NCBI RefSeq assembly: GCF_024679095.1
Contig: NW_026112148.1
Span: 124,001-188,000 of the forward strand
Length of the DNA stretch: 64,000 nucleotides
DNA from: Eriocheir sinensis
Taxonomy: Eukaryota; Arthropoda; Malacostraca; Decapoda; Varunidae
Direction of reading: 5' to 3'
The notes beneath the pieces were generated by a model. It saw nothing but the letters and a program-made list of their open reading frames with translations, was not told the DNA's origin and did no database searches. This document shows, piece by piece, positions 32,191-43,624 of this stretch. A program made the translations under genes and the position numbers. The stretch's first letter is position 1. Each line of letters opens with the position of its first letter.

Positions 32191-33128
32191 CTGATTTGTA
32201 TTATTTTGGAGAAAAAAAATGGAGTGAAGTTACTTTGACACTGCCACATGTGTTTCTCTTTCGAATCTCGCCCTAATTCTCAGATATGTTGAAGATGACA
32301 ATTAGTACTTTATATTTATACAAATTACAACATTGTACACCGTTTTTTTTATGAAAAGTTACTGTAACCCGAAAAACTTGATCGTTTGTGTTATCCGTTG
32401 TATTGTTTCGACCTATTCCATTTTAGCAGCAGAAGGTATTGCTTTTTTTTTTTTTTTTATAAGTACACTTAATTTTGCTTCTCTGGGCCGATATTTACTT
32501 GTCTTACAGGTTGCCATGATTCTTTTTAGCCCCTTGAGCCAGGTGTACGTAGACTCGACAAGTGTAAATCGGTCCTAAACTTGCATCACGCTGCTACATT
32601 AGTTTCGAAACTTCAAACTTCTTTTTTTTTCTTCTTTTTTAAAACATGCACATATAATTTCCTCGTATAAAAATAAAGCTTTTATTTTTTGGCACGTAAC
32701 GGACAGTTCCATTTTTTTTTCTATTTCGGCTTTCCCTTTCATTCGATAATCACTGGGCACCAATATGTGATGTATTTTTGCGTTATTCATTATATTGCGT
32801 TGTCGGCTACCTTAATTTTTAGTTTTTGCTCTGACAAGAATGTTTTAAAAATCGATTACATAAGAGTGTTAACCTGGTGTATGGGAACATTATAAGTGGC
32901 AACTTTGAAAAAATTTAATGTCCAGGTCCGTAAAATATCGAGGAGGCAACGATAAACTAGAATTTTATAACTGAGATGATTGACGTGATTTTGAAGGCTA
33001 TATGTCTTTTTAATGACATGGCAGCCTTCAGAAGGTAATGTAAAATGTACAAACTGGAAAGTTTTCCTCCTCCATGCACTATGTTTAGACCCAGCAAATG
33101 TACCGTGAGGTAGATTTAGACCACCGAT
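32191..33128. other. AT-rich non-coding stretch
   Basis: T-runs (32438-32457, 32612-32640) and no frame with a recognisable motif. I see no gene here. Confidence 0.6.
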
Positions 33129-33741
33129 TCATATAAGAGCTGGAGTTCTACAAATAGTTCCCTTAAGAATACTATTCCTTATGCCATTAGCTTTGCCTGC
33201 AATCTCTCTTACATGAAGATGGAACATAAGAACAGAATCAATCCTGACCCCAAGATCTTTGTAGCTGTCAACATCTAAAATGGGTTGCTCAACAATTAAG
33301 TACTGCAAGAGAACAGGTGCACATTGAAAACTTCTACAAAAGCTCATTTTAACACTTTTGCTAACTGAAAAAGACAAACCCCAAAATCTACTTGTATTGA
33401 AGTATAGGTTAATATATCTCTGCAGATGAAGATGGGAACTGAAATAACTTTTCATCTGCAAAGAGACAAAATTTACAATTTGAACCAAAAACAACATGAT
33501 TGATATAGATAAGAAACAGCTAGGAACCAGTCACTGAACCCTGTGGGACATCGCTATCATCCTCAACTAGATAACTCTCACCACCATGCACAACCACTTC
33601 CATTTCCCTTCCAGCCATGTAATCACTCAGCCAACCCAGCAAACAGCGTTCAACCCCACTGCTAGCTAACATCCTAAGTAACAGTCTGTGGTTAACAACA
33701 TCAAATGCCGTTTTAATTAAGTAAAAAAATATAGCATCCAC
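33129..33741 (-). pseudogene. LINE reverse transcriptase fragment
   Basis: 33520-33741 reads KTAFDVVNHRLLLRMLASSG, WLSDYMAGREMEVVVHG and DVPQGSV, which is RT motifs before the catalytic box. 33129-33497 continues after the box (LHLQRYINLYFN, VKMSFCRSF, DSYKDLGVRID). The catalytic xxDD motif between them is out of frame. Non-LTR retrotransposon remnant; clade not resolved. Confidence 0.75.
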
Positions 33742-33749
33742 TGACGATG

Positions 33750-34110
33750 ATGATGATTATTAGGAAGTTTGTCTTGGCGCCGCAACTTTAAGGTCATGTG
33801 GCGCCGAATAAAATATTAAATAAACTATATCTGAAAACTATACCAAAGAGTATTTAATTAAAAACAGGATGAAATAATTAATTAAACTGTAAAAAAAGGT
33901 TAAAAATTAAAAACGATAAAACAACAACAATAAAAGGTCAATAAAACCTACAGGAGGATGAGGACGCCAGCCTCCTGTATTATGGTTAAGGGACATGTAT
34001 TTCGTCCCTTAAGTACAAAATGGAGGCGTAATATCGTATTTTGGAGGGGAGTAATAAAGTATCGCAGTCCCCTGGTGACGCCCGAGGCGGCCGCAAAAAC
34101 TCACTAACTT
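33750..34110 (-). mobile_element. LINE 3' tail with GGCGCC hairpin
   Basis: GATGATGATGATT, then TTGGCGCCGCAAC (from 33774) and GTGGCGCCGAATAAA (from 33799), followed by A-rich sequence. The same arrangement, TTAGGCGCCGCAACAGCC and TATGGCGCCGCATT, ends the LINE at 37,030-37,100. This makes it the 3' tail of the same or a related LINE family. Confidence 0.65.
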
Positions 34111-34239
34111 CTCAAAATCGCGAGCAGCGATTCTATCAATTTGCGAAGCATATATATGGGGTTCAAAATGCATAGAATTATGAGATCTAACCCATGGTTA
34201 GGGTGAGAAGTACCGCAGTGAGATGGGCAACTCTCTGGA

Positions 34240-34660
34240 CATTTACCAAAGGACAAATAAAAAAATAAAAACGGTCAGGAAAAGCATAAAAAATTTTTTG
34301 CAAAAGTCGAGAAAAAAGTAATACATCTGCCAAAAGAAGAAAGAAACAGAACAATCCCGGAAAAAAAATATGAAAGAAATCATCCCAAAACAAAAAAAAA
34401 AAAAAAAAAAAAAAATGGAAGGCAATGAAAAAGCATAAAAAAATAAAAAGAAAGAAAGATTTGAAAATAATTTAAAAATAAGTCAACCCAAAAATGGAAA
34501 GAAATAAAACGAAATTGAAAAAAAGAATGGAATAAAAGGAAAATCATGAAAAAAATGGACAGGAAAAGGAAAAAAAGGAGAAAATATATGAATTTGCCCC
34601 CAAATCTCCCCGAAATGGAAGAAAACAGCGAAAACCAAGCCCCAAAAAACGAGAAGAAGA
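34240..34660. repeat. purine/A-rich tract
   Basis: Over 400 bp in which A and G make up most of the plus strand, including a 24-base A-run near 34,391. Frames here are low complexity (poly-Phe or poly-Lys) and not credible genes. Confidence 0.8.
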
Positions 34661-34689
34661 GAGTCAGGGAAGACGGACACTCGCCCACC

Positions 34690-34714
34690 GGTGTGTGTGT
34701 GTGTGTGTGTGTGT
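34690..34714. repeat. (GT)n microsatellite
   Basis: About 12 GT units, next to a segment full of GGTACC and CCGGTACC (34,780-34,850). Confidence 0.9.
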
Positions 34715-34940
34715 GGCAGACGACCAGCACGTCCTCTCCCGGCCACGCGACTAGCGAGACTGGAAGTAGCTCGGGGTGGGCAGGTACCGGTACCAGTACC
34801 GGTACTAAAGGTACCAGCTATACGGTACGGTGCCGGTACCAGTTTTCGGTACCAGGTCCAATACTAGCCAGTCGCTCATGGTGTCCCTCATTTCTTCTTC
34901 ACACGCGTGAGACTGAGTGGATATCTCGGTGATATGGACA

Positions 34941-34943
<3 letters not shown>

Positions 34944-35028
<85 letters not shown>
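34944..35028. repeat. (CT)n microsatellite, about 42 units
   Basis: An uninterrupted CT run. The minus-strand Arg-Glu frame over it is an artefact. Confidence 0.97.
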
Positions 35029-35031
<3 letters not shown>

Positions 35032-35117
35032 CTGAATAAAGTGAATATTTATTTTTTGATAGAAATTAGCATATATATAGTTACTATGGATAGACTCATA
35101 GTCTAATAACGATAAAT

Positions 35118-35125
35118 ATATATAC

Positions 35126-35203
<78 letters not shown>
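35118..35203. repeat. (TA)n microsatellite, about 40 units
   Basis: A nearly pure TA run, 90 bp after the CT run. The Tyr-Ile frame is an artefact. Confidence 0.95.
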
Positions 35204-35206
<3 letters not shown>

Positions 35207-35474
35207 CAAAACTATAAACAAAAAATCGGACATGAAAAAATTATCTAATAGATAAGTTAATAAAATAATGGAGCCGAACAGGAGGATGGAAACATCAGGC
35301 AGGACAAAATGGCGGGAAGACGGACATGCAGCGACTCGCACAGCCGGGCCCAACACCACACAGCCAAGCATGGGGACAGGCGTGTCCCTATAAGCGCCGG
35401 CACTGGGAACCCAAACGGTACTGATTGTACCGTTAGTCTTCTGACACTTTGAGCGGGGCCCAGTACCGATAGTG

Positions 35475-36930
35475 TCATATGAACACTCGGCACCGAGCAG
35501 TACCGATTTGTAATGATTTCACTCGGCACCCGGTACCGGTACCGGGTCCCGAATAAAGTATTGGCAGCGTTTTTTTCTGTCCTGTGACAACATTATTAAA
35601 GGTCATGTTTGATTCCTTGTCCCTGGAGCAGCGTGTGAGCTCATTCATAAAGTGTGCTCCCAAATCACTCATGTTTATGGATAACTTATCATCATGCTTG
35701 TTGAAAACTCTGGACTTAAGTCCTCTATAAAGAATATCTAGATCCTTTGTCATTGCTTCTGGATCTGTATTAGGTGACTGAAAAAAAATGTATTTACTTT
35801 CTCAAACTCTGACACAAGAGGGGAAAGAAAAATGAAAGAGGTAATTAATATCATCAGAAAGCATATCAAGAATCATTCTTGCTCTGTATCTCACTTCTGG
35901 TGTCCCTTCTTGCATTGCCAACCTGAAGTAGCATTTAAGTTCATTCCAGTTTTCAATTAGTCTCTTGATGACGCGTCCTTGTATCAGCCATTTGGTATCA
36001 CAGCTTAAAAATGCCACATTAACTGTGTTCTTGTCACTGCATTCTCCTTCATATTGTTCATCATTCATTTCTTCAAACAGCTGCTTATATGTCGAAGTGT
36101 ACTGTTTGAAAACCATCCAGGAATGTGTACAAGCAAAAATCCAAGGCTTGCAGGCAAGGTTTCAAATGATTTTTGGACACTGAGTGCCAAGGAGTGGCAG
36201 ACACATTTATTCAGTATGCATTTCGGGGACGCTTCTTTAATCCTCGACCAGACACTGTAGTTTTCCCCAACCATAGCAGCAGCTCCATCACAGGCAAGAC
36301 CAATACAATCAGAAAGTGACAGACAATACTCTGGCCTGGAAAAGGAGTGGCCTGGAAAAGGGCCACTCCAGTTGCCTGAACTACTGGGTACAGTCCTAAA
36401 AATGCAGTCATGAATTTTTCAGACTTTTCACTATAATATCTTACACAAATTGCCAGGAGTTTTTCCACTGGAATGTCAGTAGTTTCGTCAAGCATAAGAA
36501 AATATTTTCCCATTAATATCATATTTCACTTCAGCCTTAAGGAATGGGGACAAGACAGAACTTATGAGAGTGGTACACTTTGTTCGGTGAAGATGAATGT
36601 TTCCCAGGGTGGACCCTTTGTCATTCTTTTTGATGACTTCACCCAGGTGATCTATTGTTTGGATGGAACAGTGACAGCACATCGTAAGGGATAACTCACT
36701 GTCTGCCCTTTTCACATCATCAGACACTGGAGACAGCTTCAACTTTTTGGGAAAATGCACTGTTTTTGAAACTGACACTGAACTCACAATTTTTCTGTGC
36801 TGGGCTTCTTGTTCATGTTTCCCCGATGAGTCTGCAAATTCTTGCGGCATAACTTGCAGAAAGCAAGATCAGAACCCACAGATAACACACTGGTGAACCA
36901 GGGAAATTCTTTTTCCCATCGCCCTCCATG
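35475..36930 (-). pseudogene. hAT-type transposase pseudogene
   Basis: Pieces on the minus strand in order: zinc-finger-like DLAFCKLCRKN near 36,850, then GNIHLHRTKCTTLISSVLSP, YFLMLDETTDIPVEKLLAIC (the hAT catalytic Asp region), CVRYYSEKSEKFMTAFLGLY, CILNKCVCHSLALSVQKSFE, LFEEMNDEQYEGECS and CDTKWLIQGRVIKRLIENW. These match the ZBED/ZNF862-like branch of hAT transposases. At least four frame breaks separate the pieces, so no functional protein is possible. Terminal repeats were not found; GGTACCGGTACC-rich DNA lies at its 3' side (35,520-35,550). Confidence 0.8.
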
Positions 36931-37294
36931 GCTCTTAAATCTAAAGAAAAGTTATTTAGGTTAGGTTTGGTTCAGTTATGACACAAGCCTCATATTCACA
37001 CACAACCCTATGAGTATAGTTGCGTACCTGTAGGTGCATTGATTGATTGATTTAAATTAGGCGCCGCAACAGCCAGGGTCGTATGGCGCCGCATTCAATG
37101 AGTTAAAACTAAAAGAAAAGAAGAAAAAACTAAAATAAAAGGGCTAAAAAGGAACCTAACAAAGAAAACTAAGCAAAGCCAAACAAATGAGACGAAACAA
37201 ATCACACAGAAAACGGTCATAGCTCATGGAAGGCCAGGCTTCTCCATAAGGAGAAGTACCTCATATCCCGCGGAAATGCATCTCCCTCCCAGCA

Positions 37295-38161
37295 TCAGCG
37301 AGAGACGGAATGATCCGCTTCTCCCCGACACTGCGACAGGTATCGCACTCGCAGGTCCCTCAAACTGGGGCACTCGACCAGCAAGTGCCGCACAGTCAGG
37401 GGAACCAAGCAGTCATCACAATAAGGCTGCACTCCCCGGGACATGAGGTAACCATGTGTTAGACGCGTATGACCCGTCCGAAGACGGGTCAACGCTGTCT
37501 GCGAGCGACGGTCACGGACACTTTCGTATGACCAAGGACGAGACACAGTCCTGGTAATCTCTCCCATTTTGGAGGACGCACCCCGAGCATTCCACCTCTC
37601 CTGCCAACTGGCAAGAATTGCCTTGCGAATCTCTGGAAACATATCTGTACATGGGACAGCACTAGGAGGGGCAGCTCTAGCTGCTGCCTCCCTTGCAAGT
37701 CCATCAGCTCGTTCGTTCCCGTGTACGCCAACGTGTCCTGGAACCCAACAAAACCCAACGCGATATCCCCTGTTGCTGAGCAAATACAGCCACTCGAGAG
37801 CAGATAAAACTAGGGGATTATAGGAGGGAGTAAAGGAGCCCAGCGCAGAAAGAGCGCTACGAGAATCACCAAAGATCTTAAAAGAGTCCACAGGAAGCGT
37901 AAAAATAATATGTAAAGAGAGGACTATTGCAGACAGCTCTGCAGTAAATACAGAAGCAACAGAAGAAAGACTACCTCCCCGACAGAAGGAGGGGAACACA
38001 ACACCAAAGCCAACTCCAGCATCCAATTTAGAGCTATCAGTAAAGACAGGGATGGAGTACGAGTGTTCAGTGAAATGCTCTAAAAATAAGGCTCGGGACG
38101 CATATGGCGGTGAATCCCTCTTACTATCTATAGTGATAGAACACACGGATACACCGGGCAA
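37295..38161 (-). pseudogene. LINE RNase H domain and C-terminus
   Basis: 288 codons open. RNase H motifs: VFTDSSKLDAGVGFGVVF (first Asp), VFTAELSAIVLSL (Glu), IFGDSRSALSALG (second Asp), WVPGHVGVHGNERADGLARE (His and last Asp). A C-terminal HPYCDDCL..HLLVECP-like region follows, typical of the I/R1 group. It removes the RNA from RNA-DNA hybrids. A stop at about 38,165-38,178 separates it from the RT thumb part. Confidence 0.85.
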
Positions 38162-38177
38162 CTGCCAGTATCCAACC

Positions 38178-38917
38178 CTAGGTACTCAATAAGGGCAGAT
38201 AGGAATGGGAGGGAAAGACAACGGTGTCATGGCAGACGCTAACCGAAACCCAAAAGGTTTCATCATATGCAGGAGAACGGGAATCCCGCAAAATTGACAC
38301 ACAAGGAACTGATTCTGGAAGGCGTTGGACGCGGAACCAGCAACGGAATAGAGAGAGCTGGCGTCTCAAATCCAGAGGCAGGACGTCAGCATCCACGAGG
38401 AGGCAAGGTATCGGTGAAGACCGGAATGCACCAGTAGCCAAGCGGACCCCGGCGTGATGTACTGAGTCCAACACGCGTAGGTGAGCCTCCTTGGCGGAGG
38501 AGTATACCTCGCAGCCATATTCCAACTTGGAAAGGATGAGTGTTCTGTGGAGGAGGAGTAGCGTGTCCCTGTCTGCACCCCAAGAGGTATGAGCTAAAAC
38601 ACGAAGGAGGGACAGGGCTTTCTGACGAGCCGCCTTAACGTAACGTAAATGAGGCACCCAGGTTAGGCGGCTATCAAATAAAATACCGAGGTAACGAGTC
38701 GTCTCTACACAGGACAGTCGCCTATTACCAAGATATAAGTCAGGGTCCGGATGAACGCCTCGAAGACAACAGAAATGCATAGCTACTGTCTTTGAGGACG
38801 AACATCGAAAGCCGCGCGTATTTGCCTAATTGGCGACTCTATTAAGAGTCAATTGCAGTTTTCGTTCAATCAACGACATCCTTGCCGCAGAAAACGAAAT
38901 GGATAGATCGTCTACAT
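38178..38917 (-). pseudogene. LINE RT catalytic box and thumb
   Basis: At 38,917-38,895 the minus strand reads NVDDLSISFS, the YVDD box whose first residue is cut by the SINE. The frame continues through a region like LIERKLQLTLNRVANW to AMHFCCLRGVHPDPDLYLG, TTRYLGILFDSRLTWVPHL and LHRTLILSKLEYGCEVYSSA. The frame restarts at 38,780 after a break. Confidence 0.8.
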
Positions 38918-39285
38918 TGGGGAGGCGGTGGCTGAATCGACAGAGTAACACCACCGCGTTCAGGAGGACGCGAGTTCAACCCTCGCCCGGTGCCACCAAG
39001 CTGGGATTTTTCAGCCGCTGCCGAGTGGCTTAAAACTACCCACATGCTGTCCAGAATACCACCTATCAACCCGGACTCTAGATTCTAGGATTAAAGATGA
39101 GCTGCGGGAGGGCAGCATGAGCCAATGCAAGATGGCGCCACTATAAACACTCGCCTGAGCCAGAACGGGCTGGGCCGACCATCAGGACCCACCGGGAAGA
39201 ACCCTTAGGCCGACCATCAGGACCCACCGGGAAAAAGCCTACCGGCTCTATAGGCCGCGACGTAAAAAAAAAAAAAAAAAAAAAA
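38918..39285 (+). mobile_element. tRNA-derived SINE, copy 1
   Basis: The head GGCGGTGGCTGAATCGACAG resembles a tRNA with A box, and GACGCGAGTTCAACCCTCGC contains a B-box-like GGTTCAA/CC motif. Then a body of about 280 bp with a short internal direct repeat (CCGACCATCAGGACCCACCG twice) and a 22-base A tail. The same sequence occurs at 50,358-50,719 in inverse orientation. It sits exactly in front of VDD in the host LINE's RT. Confidence 0.85.
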
Positions 39286-39666
39286 TAAGGAGCTATGAAC
39301 TCCATCAGGCAGGACACCAACGACTCCATTAATAGCCACAGCAAATAGCGTAATACTGAGAATCCTTCCCTGTGGTACACCATCCTCAAGTGGACAAACC
39401 TCGGAAAGAGTACTCCCCACTCTAACCCGTAAAGACGACGAGATAAAAACGCCTGAATAAAAACAGGAGACGGCCACGAAGACCAAACTCAAACAGGCTA
39501 AGTAAATTCCATGACACCAAGCTGTGTCATAGGCCTTCTCCAGATCAAAAAACACGGTCACCTGGTGGTGATTATTGGCAAACGCCTCACAAACTGAGGA
39601 CTTCAAGGATAAAAGAGCATCCGAGGTGGAGCGCATCTTTCGGAAACCATATTGCACCGGGGTCAA
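39217..39666 (-). pseudogene. LINE RT central motifs
   Basis: TPVQYGFRKMRSTSDALLSL, VTVFFDLEKAYDTAWCHGI (first catalytic Asp) and EDGVPQGRILSITLFAVAIN are motifs 2-4 of non-LTR RT. After VHSSLF the frame enters the SINE. With the SINE removed, it would join the VDD box at 38,917. Confidence 0.85.
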
Positions 39667-40909
39667 TAAATGTGAGGTGCATGTACATCAACATGCATCA
39701 CCTGGGACGAGGCCGGAGAAGCCCCATCAGAACCAGGAGGTGACTCGACAGAATCAAAGGACAAAAGGGAAAATATAATATGGGACGTAATAACAGTAGC
39801 TTCAAAGGGCCGACAGGAAACCGTAGAGGACACCTGAGCAGCGGGCTGGGCAGAAGAGCGAGTGCCTGGCGAAGAGGTGTACGTCTTTGCTACAGTACCG
39901 GCCTTCTGGCGGTAGATGAGTTCACGGCGCGCACTACCAAGGCTGATAAACTGATTATTTGCAAGCTGCAAAATATCCTGTTCCAGGCGATATCGTGGGC
40001 ACTGTCTAGAAGACAAATGGTGAGCATCCTGGCAATATAAGCAATAGGTATCTGACTCACATTCTGCCGTGGAGTGTGAGCCTAATGCAGAACAATTACC
40101 ACACCGAGAAGGCTCAGTGCAGTATTTCTTACCATGACCATACCCGTAACATGAAAAACACTGTAGAGGGCGGTCAACAAAGGCTTTACCCGAAGATGGA
40201 GGGCCAATACTGACACGGTCAGGAGGGTAGAACCAAAAAAGGTGAGAAGTATCATGTTAGCTGAACCCTTCATCTTGGACACCTTATGAACAGAACTAGG
40301 GCACATCCCAAGTATTTCCTCATCAGAGAACTCATAGAGGTCATGATTATATATACTCCCTTTACTATAATTAAAGGTATGGTGTGCTTTGACCGTTTCA
40401 AACATGTTGTCAGCAGGGCATGGTAGATGTTGCAGCATTTTGGCTTGAGTAATATATTTAGCCCTGACTAACACTCCCTTCCCATACTTTTTTTTCGGAT
40501 TCCCCTCAGGGATCGTGCCAATTTATTTGGCGAGGTACCTGGCAACATGAATGAAGTTGCTACGCCCATTCCTATAGTATGCAACAAACCAACGAGGGGG
40601 AGGGACCTGGCTGTCCCTGGGAGTTGGCTCTAACAAAGCGTCTTCGAAGAGGTTCTGGAAATAGTCCATGTCACTGTCAGAAATATTGGAAGAGCGGAGA
40701 AGTTTCGCTTGAAATCCAGCACCTGCGATAGGCAGAGTCGCAACAGCATCACACGCCGACTGGGCTTCAGCACTGGAGGCAAAGGTCACATAACATCTGT
40801 TTGACTTGAAGTCTCCATCATAAATGAGACGGATGCGAAGGACTGTGCCAAATGGCTTGAGTAAGGAGTGCAAGGCACGGTAGGAAAATGTTGGATCGAT
40901 ATTCACCAT
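39663..40909 (-). pseudogene. LINE ORF1 (RRM-like domain and zinc knuckles)
   Basis: 40,523-40,909 has an RRM-like fold: LLKPFGTVLRIRLIYDGDFK, SNRCYVTFASSAEAQSACDA. Another frame (39,663-40,160) gives three CCHC knuckles in a row: CFSCYGYGHGKKYC, CGNCSALGSHSTAEC, CLYCQDAHHLSSRQC. This is the nucleic-acid chaperone of I/Jockey-type LINEs. At least two frameshifts separate the parts. Confidence 0.8.
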
Positions 40910-42139
40910 CTGAAGTGCGTCCAGTTTGGAAGTTTGGAATGGGAGGCAGCCTTGTCAGACACACGTGGACTTTTGTGTCGCACGGACTTGTCTTGGTCAG
41001 CCCCTCTAGGAGGTAGGGACTTTCCAGCGGCAACACCAGGAACGGTGAAAGGCTCTAAGGTGGCGACGAGAGAGGAACGTGCAGGGGTAATCGGGGACAG
41101 GCGGACGTCAGGGAGAGAGGCAGGCCGAGGCAAGGGAAACTTACCCATACACAGCGGAGGTGTTTCACTCCCCCACACCCTACCCACCACGGAGCCCAAC
41201 AAGGGGAGGCTGAATGTTGGGGCCAGACCGCACCCAACAGCCCCAGGGGTAATGGGGGAGTATACGCATCCAGTGCAAGGTGTTTAACGGCGGCCGCGGG
41301 ACCGTTGCGACCGTCCACCCGGCAGTGACCACTTGACCCTAGCCATCGCATGACCAGCCGATTGATTCATTGGTGCCACACTGAACCACCCGTCTTACCC
41401 CAACCCTCCCACCAAAGGAGCGTGTTGCCCACCGGGAGAAACTACACCCTGCCCCGCGGTGGACGTCACGCACGGCAAACACGTGGGGACTAGCCCTACC
41501 CTGGGTGGTAAAAGGGCAGGGCGGGAGAAGGCAACATCACCAGTAGGCCTCCTCTACCGGTGGTGAGGGAACACTTGGTCCACGAGGCCAACGGACATCG
41601 AGACCTATCGAGGTGGGCAAGCCACCACGGTAGGTGGTGCCGCCGATCTTGCTTCAAGCCCCGTCACCACGACAAGGTGACTTCCCTTCGACGGGGAAAA
41701 GGAAGTTGAACTCGATCCTATAGCTGCACAGGTTCATCTACTCCTCAGACAATGTCTCACGGGGAATATGTAAGTCCGTTTACTTCATTATCAAGAGGAA
41801 GATATTGCTTTTTATCTGGTACGGTTTGAGAGAGTTGCTGATTTGCTTACAGTACCATCTGATACTTATGCAGTAGGACTTGGTAGTTTGCTTACTGGTA
41901 AGGCTGCTGATAATATATATTTAGCTATCACCTGAAACTACAAGTTCATATCCCCTCCTTAAGAAAGAACTCCTCACCGGGTTCAATAAGACTCCAGACG
42001 GTTATCGGTCGGAGTTTCGCAGTGCTAAAATTAGGGTGGGGAAAGTTACCAGAAGTTCTCAACTCATTTAACTAGACTATTTCAGGCCTGGTTAGAGATA
42101 TCGAATGTTACCGATGATTATGACTCTCTCAAAGACTTC

Positions 42140-42637
42140 ATGTTACTTGATCAATTCATCTCGTCCCTCAACACAGATTTGCGTCTCTTTGTGAAGGAAC
42201 GCCTACCAACTACTCTGTTGGCCGCTGTACAGCTTGCTGACAATTGGACGTCTGCTCACAATGTGTACTCCAACCCACAATTTGGCCATCTCTTTAGTAA
42301 GAAACCCTCTAAACTATCTTCCTCCTTATCTAAAGCACAACCTTATCAGGCTACTCCCGCCAAGGGCAGCTCGTCGGCTATACGGTGTCACAATTGTGGA
42401 GAAGAGGGCCATATTCGGCCTCGATGCCCCAAGAACCCCAGAGCATTGAAGGACGGCACCGCTGCTCAGCCACATCAGGTATGCTTCTGGTGGGGGGAGC
42501 CTCGTGTTCCTAATTACAGAGCTTCTGGCACTCTTAATGGTGCCTGGAATTACTACAGTATCAGCGATACTGGTTGGTCATGTATCATCGTCTCTGAGAG
42601 TCCCTGCCTGACGCTGATGTTAGTAACTGTCAAGTAG
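42140..42637 (+). pseudogene. Gag fragment with zinc knuckle (Gmr1-like element)
   Basis: FMLLDQFISSLNTDLRLFVK and ERLPTTLLAAVQLADNWTSA are SCAN/capsid-like helices. CHNCGEEGHIRPRC is a canonical zinc knuckle. Upstream (41,751-42,139) the same gag continues, with stops, from a possible start ATGTCTCACGGG. Downstream to 42,793 a protease would be expected but I could not see one clearly. Confidence 0.8.
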
Positions 42638-42793
42638 ATCATGTCGCAGATTATTTGGGGCGTGTCGATGAGTTCCCGGTATTGCGTTGTTATCTTAGAT
42701 GTCCATAGTATACTGGATGGACATACGTAGTCCGGGCCCCTGTTAAGTTTGCTACTGCCTTAATTGGAAATGTTTCAGGGGTAAAGGCCCAAA

Positions 42794-43624
42794 ATGATTC
42801 TGAACACTTCCAGACTTCTCCACCGGACATCCTGCTGTTCTAGAAAGTGTTCCCGGCCTCCTTGCACCTCTTCTGTATGTCATATTCCACCAGAGGATGC
42901 CTGCACTCCTGACGTGCCTGAGCCACCTGTTGCCCTTGTCGCTACCACTGATGAACATCCTGCCAAACACACCAGTTCTGCACAGGTACATGCTGTATCA
43001 ACACGCTCCAGTAGAATGAAGCGGCTACACCCCCTTGCCCTACCAGCCTTGCAGCCACTGGCTATAACTCCTGATGAGTTCGGACAGTTACAGGCGTCGT
43101 GTACTTCTTTCAACGATATAAGGGGTAAGGCTGACTCTGCTGTTATTGACCAAGTTAGGAATGACTCCACCTTTCAGTTCATTATCTATCCTATCCTATC
43201 TGTTGCCCATGAGAGCCCTCTCGCCGGCCACTTCTCCCACAGGAAGACTGAGATGAAAATCCTGGAACATTTCTTCTGGCCAGGAATGGAAGTGGATATA
43301 CGAGCACTTTGCCGTTCCTGTGACAAGTGCCAGCGGTTCTCTGCAAAGGGAAGGGTTCGCCCGGCTCCTCTGAAGCCGATGCCAGTAATTACGGAACCAT
43401 TTTACAGGGTTGCCATTGATCTGGTGGGTCCCTTGTCACCTCCGTCTTCAGATGGTCACAGGTATATCCTAACTCTGATTGATTTTCCTACGGGTTTCCC
43501 GGAAGCAGTACCCCAAAGGATATTGATTCTATATCTGTATCTGAAGCCCTACTTTCCATCTTTTCCGTGTTGGTATTCCTCGAAGTGTTATCAGACCGAG
43601 GTACTCAGTTCACCTCTAACTTGA
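42794..43624 (+). pseudogene. integrase N-terminal and core, part 1
   Basis: HESPLAGHFSHRKTEMKILE and CRSCDKCQRF form the HHCC zinc domain. FYRVAIDLVGPLSPPSSDGH holds the first catalytic Asp. The frame changes near 43,570, where the next entry continues. The HRYILTLIDFPTGFPEAVP block is typical of Gypsy integrase. Confidence 0.85.

Larger units (their letters stand above)
37030..41740 (-). mobile_element. I/Jockey-like LINE, internally deleted, with SINE insertion
   Basis: On the minus strand: GC-rich 5' region (41,740-40,910), ORF1 with RRM-like and zinc-knuckle parts (40,909 to about 39,660), central RT (39,666-39,290), SINE insertion (38,918-39,285), RT catalytic box and thumb (38,917-38,178), RNase H (38,161-37,295), 3' tail with GGCGCC hairpin and GATTGATTGATT end at 37,030. 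The apurinic endonuclease and first RT motifs are missing between ORF1 and RT, so the copy is dead. Confidence 0.85.

Noticed and set aside
34805..35371. Arg-Glu and Tyr-Ile repeat proteins
   Set aside because: They are translations of the (CT)n and (TA)n microsatellites.
38930..39005. A tRNA gene
   Set aside because: The A- and B-box-like head is part of a 370-bp SINE with an A tail present twice in the window, and no proper cloverleaf is formed.
40903..41351. Coding frames in the GC-rich stretch 5' of the LINE ORF1
   Set aside because: No motifs, frames on both strands; best explained as the LINE 5' untranslated promoter region.
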